Source: Branchipolynoe longqiensis (taxonomy: Eukaryota; Annelida; Polychaeta; Phyllodocida; Polynoidae). Taken from it: a DNA stretch of 64,000 bases. A model generated the notes under the pieces. The model had not been told where the DNA came from. It saw nothing but the letters and a program-made list of their open reading frames with translations, and ran no database searches. A program made the translations under genes and the position numbers. Location: assembly GCA_030323885.1 (NCBI GenBank), contig CM059199.1, positions 76,480,781-76,544,780 on the forward strand, in the 5' to 3' direction. Positions 56,120 to 64,000 of the stretch are shown here, piece by piece (the first letter of the stretch is position 1; each line of letters begins with the position of its first letter).

Positions 56120-57200
56120 GCTATGAACAAATATGCATCATCATCATCACATTCATATATATACATTTATACATATAATATAGCAACTGTGTGATCAAGA
56201 GAACAGCCAGCACACCAGGTTGTAAAAATATACGGATTTTTGGTTTAGATTTATATATTGGCAGAGAGCATGATTATTCTTAGTCGAAAGAATAAGTAAG
56301 GGATTATGTAATCTAATGAGCCATGATGTTCCACTCTCATTATGACATGATATAGGCAATGTGAAATATATGTGCATGCATGGTGCCTAGAGATTAATGA
56401 AGAGATGTGGTATATCAGAAGAAATTTAAGGTTGAAGAAATGTTCCTCTATGTATTCATAAAGAATGCAATTGGAGAAAAAGGACATTTTAGTATATATA
56501 TATATTTGTTACTGTTTGCAACTATCTGTCACCAGGGTACCGAATGGCCCAGCACACCAGCCTAATCAACATATGCATGAGGCACTGCCTGCAGCTGGGA
56601 TGAGTCACCACCACCCCGATGGGGTGGTGCCACCCTCCCAGGCTGTGGGGGGTGTTTTGATTGGCGGGCTGTGGGACGGCCAGTCGCTCTGTCCTTCCCA
56701 AGCCTTTGTTCACACTAGCAGCATAAGATTAATTATTAATGAAAAACTGACTGATGCTCCAGTCACACTGGACATTGGCACTCTTCTCCTGCCTCTCGAA
56801 TGAGACAGACCTGTTCGTGAGCAGGACCCCAGACACTCTGTCTGATGCTAGCAAAATTCAGCTATTCTAATTGAGAGAGTGTAACAACCCTGGGCCTTTG
56901 GTTCCATGGGCTGTAGGCACTGATTTTGGAGAGTAACTATAGAGATCCATGAGTTGCTGTGTGGACAGAACAGGAGGGGTGAGGGTGATAGGTCACTGAT
57001 AGGTGAGCAGGAGTTGTTGCCAATAAAGCACAACATCCTCACTGTCTAATCTTTGTCCTTGTCTTCCTTTCTTCTTTATTATGGTTAATGTTATTAGTCT
57101 GGTTTGAATAGGAGCATCACAGGTGATATGAAGGGGGAAGAGTCTGTTGGTATCATCTGGTGTTCAAAACGTGGCCGGGCATCCAGTAATATCACAAGGT
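56120..57200 (+). repeat. Unknown repeat R, copy 2
   Basis: Continuous counterpart of 46240-46589 plus 48695-49500, without the LINE. Confidence 0.7.
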
Positions 57201-57357
57201 GGTGGGTTTGATCATTTTGATTACACAGTACAGGCTGATTGAGCCGTCTTAGTATTATAAGGTCTTTGGTGTAACCTCTATTGACATTTCCGCCGTTTTT
57301 GTTTGAACTGGTTCCGGTGTCGCAGTTTGAGCGCCCTGCCAGTTTGAGCACCCTGCC

Positions 57358-57449
57358 TGTAAGATAATGAGTGTGTGCGTCTCAGGTGGTAGCCATACAG
57401 GAAGTGCTTTATTCAGAATCCGACCATAATAAACATACCCGATACAACA
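57358..57449 (-). repeat. 3' LTR of the Mag-like element (92 bp)
   Basis: TG..CA ends; a pure copy without the MITE that splits its partner. Very short for an LTR. Confidence 0.88.
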
Positions 57450-57730
57450 TCTCCCCTCTTTCAAAGATGACTCGGATGGTCAAGATCATTAAATGAGTAT
57501 CTTAAACCCCAATGATATAAGTCAATTTAATCACTCAAACCAGTTAGTTATGTTCAGAGTTCATCTTTCTTATTTCTTTTTTTTCCTGTTTTTTTTTTTT
57601 TGAGTGATTAACTATGTCTCTATATTTATCATAAGACTAGTAAGTAATATGAGGTTTTAATGAAGCATAAGCCAAATGTTCAAATACTACAAGTGGAAGT
57701 CAAACATGACTGTTGTAATTAATTAGTAGC

Positions 57731-59279
57731 CTAATCTTTATAACGTGATGGTGTTTTAACTTCTCGTCCACCCCTGGTTTTAACAACTGTCTCTGGATGA
57801 GCTGTTGATCTGACACTTTGCTCAACTGGAGGAGAAACAACTTTCTCTGGTATTTGCTCAGCCTGAGAGTTTGAAGGTAGTTCATTTAGCTGGACTATGT
57901 TGTGTACATATGTCCCTTTTGGAATGTTAATGACATATGACCTCTCATGGCGAGCATTCTCCTTAACAGTACCAGTTTCGCTCCTGTCTTTTATCCACAC
58001 ATCATCTCCTGGATGGAGCTTGGACAAGGGACGAGCACTGTGGTGATGGTCAAAGCTGGCCCCCCATTTGCTTGCGGTACTTTTCCTCTCTTTCCAGCAC
58101 AATATCCATATCAGGAGGTGCTGGTTTCAGCTTTGATAGAACTGGGATCTTCGTGTTTAGCCTCCTGTTCATAAGCAACTGTGCTGGACTAAACCCATTT
58201 TGAATAGGAGCATTCCTATAGTTCAATAAAGCGATGTAGGGATCCGGTTGTTTTACCAGTTCCTTGAGAGTATGCACAGCTCTCTCTGCCTCACCATTCC
58301 CAGAGGGGTGAAGTGGAGAGCTAGTAATGTGAGTGAATTCATACTTCTTGGCAAAGTTTGCAAACTCTTGACTAGCGTACTGAGGTCCGTTGTCAGAGCA
58401 GACCGTTTGGGGAATGCCATGACAAGCGAAGAATGATTTCATATGGTTAATTATTGTAGTACTTGTTATGTCCTCTAACTTCGCATACTCAGGATACCTA
58501 GAGTAGAAGTCTACTACTACAATGTTGTGATCCTTCCCGAGTTGGAAGAGGTCTGTGGCCACTTTTGACCATGCATGTCCTGGCAGCGCTGATGGAATAA
58601 GCGGATTGTAGTGTGTTGCACTCCTCTTCCTACAGTGATGACAGCCACTTATTAGTTCCTCGATATCAGAGCTGAGTCCTGGCCACCAAACTGAGTCACG
58701 AGCAAGTTGACAACATTTGATGATGCCCTGATGACCTTCATGCAATTTACTGAGTATGTCAGGACGCAGACTGGAGGGTATAATTATGTATGTGCCCATT
58801 AGTGGCATGTCATCTACTATAGTCAAGTCTGACTTGTATGGCACATACTTCTTCGCAATGCCTTTAACCATAGAGTTGTCAGGCCATCCTTCTTGCACAT
58901 ACATGCAAACTTCACGACAGACATCATCCTCCCACTGATGATTTCTGATCTGATTGAGTCGTTGATCAGACGTAGGGAGTGATTGCTGGAAGAAGTTCAC
59001 AAAGGCTATAGTCTCCTCTTGGAAAGCTATATCGGCATCAGACGGGTCACTTCCTGGAGCGCGTGACAGAGTGTCGGCGGTGTACAGCTCCTTCCCAGGA
59101 ACGTGGATGATGTCACAGTTAAACCACATCAACCTCATCCTGAACCTTTGGACCCTAACAGGGAGTTGGTCCAAATCCCGAGCTCCTAAGAGTGGAACGA
59201 GTGGCTTGTGATCCGTCTCAATGAGGAATCTAGTGCCGATCAAATAGTTGCGAAACTTCTCACAGGACCAGGTGATCAC
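57731..59279 (-). pseudogene. Gag-Pol part 2: RNase H end and integrase, with a C-terminal shift
   Basis: TWSCEKFRNYLIGTRF and ETDHKPLVPLL complete RNase H. Integrase has an H-H-C-C site (HEGHQGIIK ... CHHCRKR), TDLFQLGKDHNIVVVDFYSR (D), VCSDNGPQYAS (D) and GNGEAERAVHTLKE (E). Near 58090 the frame shifts into a last part (58102-57731) with HPGDDVWIKDR, the usual linker to the C-terminal domain. Confidence 0.88.
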
Positions 59280-61600
59280 CAGAGCCTCTTTTTCAATCTG
59301 GGCATAACGCCTTTCTGTTTCTGAGAGTGCTCTCGAGGCATATGCAACAGGATGCCACTCTGAGCCTTTCTGTTGTAGGAGTACTGCCCCAAGACCAAAC
59401 GATGATGCGTCTGCTGAGTATAATGAGTAAGATAATGAGTGTGTGCGTCTCCTGAGATTTTGTTTGGAGCTTTAGGGTCATACAGAGCAAGAACCGGAGT
59501 TTTGGTGAGTAAGTCCTTGATTTTTGTGAATGCTTCCTCTTGCGATGGTCCCCAGAGCCATTCGCTCTTGATACTCAGAAGCTCACGTAGTGGTTGGGAA
59601 TAAGATGTAATGTCGGGAGTGAACTTCCCAAGTTGATTCACCATCCCGAGGAACCGACAAAGTTCCATAATATCACTGGGAGTTTCCATTTCCTTGATAG
59701 CGGACACCTTACTGGGGTCAGCTCTGATGCCATCTCCGGATACAATCTGACCAAGAAAGCTGATGGACGATTTCCTGAACACACACTTTTCTTTGTTGAG
59801 AGTCACTCCAGCATCGGCGAGTCTGTTTAGAGTTGCCTTGAGTCGCTCGTCATGTTCAGCCTCATCCCGACCTGCAACGACAATGTCATCCATGAGGCAG
59901 ACTGTTCCTGGGAGTCCCGCGATTATCTGTGAAACCTGGTGTTGATAGAACTCGGGTGCTGAGGTGATTCCAAATGGCAACCGATTGTAGGCAAAGCGCC
60001 CAAATGGAGTGATGAAAGTAGTAAGGAGCTTCGACTCCTCTGAGAGTACTACTTGATGGAAGCCACCATTAGCATCAAGCTTGGAAAATACCTTAGCATT
60101 TCCAATTTGCCCTAGAACATAGTCAACTGATGGCATGGTGTACCATGGACGCATGACAGCTTTGTTGAGTTTAGTTAAGTCCACGCAGAGTCTGATATCT
60201 GTCCCCTTTGGCTTTGGGACAATTACTATCGGCGCACACCACTCAGTAGGTTTAGTGACTGGCGATATGACGTCGAGATCTTGCAGTCGCTTTAGTTCCG
60301 CTTTGAGCTTGGGCAAGATAGGGTGAGGCACTTGACGAGGAGTGTGAATCGCATATGGTTCAGGATTGTCTCTGAGTTTGATGTCGTACTGATGCACCAT
60401 TTTCCCCAGCCCATTGAAAAGAGAATGGAACTGCTCCGAGTATACCGAACAGGTAAACTTCACGAGACCGAGGGCTGTCGAGGCCTTGCAGCTAAGAAGA
60501 TGGGAGGCTTTCTCAACAACACAAATGTCCTCGGTGTGAGTACAATCCTGATATTGTAGGTTAGCACGGAAGTACCCTTGAGCGCTAAACTCACGCTGCT
60601 TAGCACCTCGGAAGACACAATTTGTAGTCTTGAGTTTATGTCCTGAGAAATGCTTTTCGAACAGATGAGTGTCAATCAAAGTCACCTCTGCACCAGTGTC
60701 AATGCGTAGAGGAACAGTGACACCATTGACACTAACATGCACAACCTTCTTTGTGACTACTTCATGCCGAGTATCAACTGCCCCTAGGAAAAATTCCTGT
60801 TGAGAGTGGGGTGAGTCAGTATAGAGAGCTTCACTAGGCATCCAACCAGCAACTTCGTTGACATCCTTTTTCCAACAGACTTTCGAAAAATGGCCTTTGA
60901 CCTTGCAGAGATGACATAGTGAACGCTGATGCGAGTTTCCCCCACAATATGGACACGAGGATTTCCCTGGCGTCTTCTTGCTGTAATCCTGAAATTTCTT
61001 CCTTGACTTCTCAGAGTAGGATTTCTTAACAAAAAGCGAGTCCGATGTTCCCTCTATCTCACTAGACTTCCGGTTAGCCATCTCGTGTGCACGTGCATTT
61101 CCGAGGAAATTCGTTAGTTTTAGATCACCAACTCTGAGTGCTTTAGTCCTAAGCATGGCATCGTTTGTAGAATTGACAAGTTGTGCCAGCGTAAGTAGCT
61201 CTTCAATTTGCACTGGAGTCATTTCCTGTAGATTTATTGTCTCAATCTTCTCTTTCACTCTCATGTAGAAGTTGTCCATAGATTCTCCTGTGTTCTGCCT
61301 CAAGTGGTAGAGCTGATTCAGGAGATATATCGAGTTTCTTTTAGGACTATAATGTTTCCTGAGAGCCTCCTTAGCAACAGTGTAATCCTAATCAACAATT
61401 CCATTCAGTTCTAATTTCTTCAGAACCTTTCTGGTAGGGCCTAAATAGTGGTACAGCTTGACAAACTTCTCTTTATTGTCCGTAATTGTCATTGCTGCTA
61501 GCCTAGAGTCTAGTCCCTCTATCCAGTCTTCCCACTCAGTAGCTAAGGATGGGCCTTCTTTTTCCTCAAATGCAGGATAATTGGGTAATGCAGTTGCCAT
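59276..61600 (-). pseudogene. Gag-Pol part 1: gag, protease, RT, start of RNase H
   Basis: Starts at ATG 61600 (MATALPNYPAFEEKEG). An in-frame TAG (61390-61388) interrupts gag; the same frame continues on. From 61303: capsid end, two CCHC knuckles (CPYCGGNSHQRSLC and CHLCKVKGHFSKVC, residues 117-143 of the downstream part), protease LRIDTGAEVTLI (DTG at 202-204), RT with KLDANGGFHQV, RLPFGITSAPEFYQ and CLMDDIVVAG (MDD at 471-473). RNase H begins, but a 38-base insertion near 59420-59458 shifts the frame. Gag and Pol share one frame, as in Mag-type elements. Confidence 0.88.
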
Positions 61601-61922
61601 GTTTAGTTTGATGAGTTACTTGAGTGAAGATATACACAACGCTGATTCACACTGGGCACAATGTTACCCAGACAGTGGCATTGGCACTGGCAGCAAAGAC
61701 AAGAGTCACTATAGTGCCAATATCAAACACTGCACTGTAGCTGTTCTATGCACATAGTCAGAGTTTATAGAGCAATTGAGTGCCAAATCTAAATATCCTT
61801 CCTTCCTGAGTCTCCATGGGTTAATACAGTATTCTACAGAGTCAGTTTACCGCTGTCACCATGTAAGATAATGAGAGTGTGAAGGTAGTAGCCATACAGG
61901 AAGTGCTTTATTCAGAATCAGA

Positions 61923-62896
61923 TGTGGTGGTTTCAGCGGGTTCCCGTGCTCAGAGGTGTCCCTCGCTTCTGCGCTACTTCTGCGCATGCGCGGATTTCGC
62001 ATCAACTCGGGTCACCTGAGCCACTGATTGGCGCATGCGCACATCCTACAAACTCGGGTCGAATAATCGAATAAGCTTCTCCGCGCTCGGGTGGACAATC
62101 TTTTTTTATTTTTTTTATTAACCGATAAAAATACAGCAAAATAGGATTTAAAGTATTTTATGATGGCCCAGTTTACCTATATTTCCATTTAATTAATCTA
62201 AGTTATTCTTTTTATGCACATGGCACGTGTATTTGTCGACTCCACTCGCCGTGTTCTATTTGAATTTCTGACGACTCGGATGACCCGAGTCGCCCGGTGT
62301 GGCCGTCTCAGCTGCCACAAGGCTGATTTGCCATGCCCAACTTTCACTATTATCTCTGTTTTTAATACTTTCAGAGAAAATTACCCTTAAGTTAAATTAA
62401 ATACTTCAGATCTTCCTCTTCAATTGCGCATTAATATATTTTTAATCGACTCAGTGAAAGCTTTTAAATTAATTTTGCTAAAATAAATGCTCTGCATAGA
62501 CATAGCATTGCTGCAGTGTTTACCCTTCGCGGGTGGTAAAATACGGCAATGCTATGTCTATGTGGGGCATTTATTTTTGTAAAATAAGTTTAAAAGCTTT
62601 CATTGGATCGATTAAAAATATCTTAATGCGCGATTGAAGAGGAAGATCTGAAGTATTTAATGTAACCTAAGAGCAATTTACGCTGAAAGTATTAAAAACA
62701 GAGATTACGGCCTTTGAGACTGGCCCAGTTTTGACGCATGCGCAGACGACGCTGAAGCGACATTTGGCATATGAGCCTGGTGGCAGCTGAGACGGCCACA
62801 CCTGTGTCAGTGTTAATCGATTACGGCATTAGATTCTGACGCATGCGCAGAAGCGAGGGACACCTCTGAGCACGGGAACCCGCTGAAACCACCACA
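61923..62896. mobile_element. MITE family A inside the 5' LTR
   Basis: TGTGGTGGTTTCAGCGGGTT and AACCCGCTGAAACCACCACA termini; flanks CAGA (61919-61922) and CCGA (62897-62900), a 4-base duplication with one change. Itself split at 62296-62802. Confidence 0.88.
62296..62802. mobile_element. Foldback MITE family B, nested in MITE A
   Basis: Exact 23-base ends GGTGTGGCCGTCTCAGCTGC(CAC). Almost the whole element is palindromic: two arms of about 200 bases around CCCTTCGCGGGTGG near 62526. Confidence 0.88.
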
Positions 62897-62933
62897 CCGA
62901 CCATAATAAACATACCCGATACAACACTGCCAG

Positions 62934-63295
62934 TGGTTGTATACTTTTTTTGTAAAATAGATTTAAAAGCTTTCATTGGATCGATTAAAAATATCTTAAT
63001 GCGCAATTGAAGAAGAAGATCTGAAGTATTTAATGTAACCTAAGAGCAATTTACTCTGAAAGTATTAAAACAGAGATAATAGTGAAAGTTTGGATATTCT
63101 GAGTGTCAGTGCCAGTGTAAGTGTTAGCCTTACCAGATCATTGCCTCAAAAACTATTTTCGCAAAATAAATTCAAGAACTTCCAATTGGCTGATAAAAAA
63201 AAGCTGAATGTGAAATTGTAGAGAAAGATCTGAACTATTTAATAGAAACAAGAGAAATTTGCTTTCAAAGCACCAAAAATCACAAATTACTAGTT
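62934..63295 (+). repeat. Two partial, diverged copies of MITE B arm
   Basis: 62940-63100 closely matches one arm (AAAAGCTTTCATTGGATCGA, GAAGATCTGAAGTATTTAAT). 63155-63290 is an older copy (AACTTCCAATTGGCTGATAA, AAAGATCTGAACTATTTAAT). Confidence 0.75.
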
Positions 63296-63593
63296 AGGGT
63301 GGTTTTAATGTTGTCTCTATCCGCGCATGCGCAGAAGCAACAGAAGGGCGACACCGGCGACTCAGCAATTTACATCTTTGTGCAGTTGGTGTGGGCAACA
63401 CTCTTCAATAATCGCCAGAAATGTCGTCCACTACAGAAATATTCACCGCGTTTCAAGAATATTTAGATACAGAACAAGACACACGAGAAGTATACTAGAT
63501 TATTTAATTACGTCCACCTGAGCTTTTCGATAAATATGTCGGTATTCTCATATTATCGCCCAGAGGCAGAGGAGGCCGCGGACATCCGCCGAT

Positions 63594-63943
63594 CCGGTGT
63601 CGTATTCTCAGCGCCCGGTCATTCTCAGCGGCCTGTCGTGGCTTCTGCGCATGCGCGGATTTTCGAACGTTGCCGCGAGCACTGCTATTTGTTTTGTTTA
63701 CACTCGGCGATTCGACGCTGATCGAGCTGCTACGTTAATATCGCTTGGAATTTAAGGTTAATTTAATTAAATTTCATTATTTGAGTATGTAATTCTGTTA
63801 AATATGATCGCATTCAATAGATTTCGGCGTAATCGGTCCCTAACACTGCCGGGCACCAGCTGAGCTTGTAGCCGGCGATGCCACGGGTCTTTTGACCACG
63901 ACGGGCCGCTGAGAATGACCGGGCGCTGAAAATACGACACCGG
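63594..63943. mobile_element. MITE family C (CCGGTGTCG termini), 350 bp
   Basis: CCGGTGTCGTATTCTCAGCG...CCTGTCGTGG and CCACGACGGG...ATACGACACCGG, about 48-base TIRs. The interior matches the element at 3849-4108 in reverse. Confidence 0.85.
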
Positions 63944-64000
63944 GTACCCTACTAAAGTTGTCAAATTATTCCAAACATTCAACTTATAATTTCACTGGAA

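Larger units (their letters stand above)
57358..62926 (-). mobile_element. Mag-like Ty3/Gypsy retrotransposon with 92-bp LTRs
   Basis: LTRs TGTAAGATAATGAG...CGATACAACA at 57358-57449 and 61862-62926 (the latter split by a MITE). CTGCC flanks both ends (57353-57357 and 62927-62931), a 5-base target duplication. Polypurine tract AAAGAGGGGAGA at 57461-57450 and primer site TGGTGACAGCGG just inside 61862. Gag-pol occupies one long region on the - strand with one in-frame TAG, one 38-base insertion and later shifts. Confidence 0.9.
61862..62926 (-). repeat. 5' LTR of the Mag-like element, split by a MITE
   Basis: 61862-61918 and 62901-62926 are the two LTR halves; the join CAGAATC / CGACCATAATAAAC is uninterrupted in the other LTR. 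It also differs by a small deletion (GAGAGTGTGAAGG). Confidence 0.88.

Overview
The window is a repeat-dense stretch of an invertebrate animal genome. A mollusc or other lophotrochozoan is plausible, but that is inference from the repeat types and not proven here. It is eukaryotic: spliced exons with GT..AG borders, TATA boxes, AATAAA signals, SINEs, LINEs, Ty3/Gypsy elements and MITEs, and a 498-base assembly gap (35830-36327).

Host genes. The anchor is a complete five-exon alpha-tubulin gene on the + strand (TATA at 2887, ATG at 2989-2991, stop at 19371-19373). It encodes 451 residues, keeps K40 and ends in EEY. Its four introns, above all the 10.35-kb intron 1, are filled with SINEs, MITEs and tandem arrays. 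Two exons of a NADAR-domain gene lie on the - strand (38104-37990 and 37745-37366). A broken MADF-domain gene with its own TATA box lies just upstream of them (39602-38402, - strand). The terminal RING-H2 exon of an RNF32-like gene is at 40495-40794 (+).

Retroelements. 1-2118 holds the 5' part of a decayed Gypsy element (- strand). 19839-33735 is an unusually long (13.9 kb) Gypsy-type element on the - strand with 333-bp LTRs, a CTAG target duplication, an extra coiled-coil region before gag, a textbook -1 frameshift signal between gag and pol, and a 1039-codon extra frame between pol and the 3' LTR. A diverged solo LTR (34023-34325) in the opposite orientation splits a SINE next to it. 57358-62926 is a smaller Mag-like Gypsy (- strand) with 92-bp LTRs; its 5' LTR was later hit by a MITE, which was hit by a second MITE. 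Two partial copies of one AP-endonuclease/RT LINE family (35012-37130 on -, 46590-48700 on +) and a third scrap (55470-55920) are present, plus an RNase H-bearing I-like LINE (44545-46210 on -). 49848-52603 holds two tandem TGATGCG..CGCATCA units, one carrying a gag-like frame.

DNA elements and satellites. At least five TIR families are visible: a TTAA-target MITE in many copies, a GGTGTGG-ended MITE with CCGG flanks, a foldback MITE, a GGTGTCG-ended MITE and a GGTGCTGTCA-ended 784-bp element. A frameshifted PIF/Harbinger transposase is at 54819-55440. Tandem arrays include 19-bp, 47-bp, 70-bp and 72-bp repeats, a 640-bp polypyrimidine tract, C-rich arrays and CA repeats.

The most informative signals are the frameshift cassette and extra genes of the 13.9-kb element, the NADAR exons beside a LINE, the datable nested insertions, and an inverted repeat pair that brackets tubulin exon 4.
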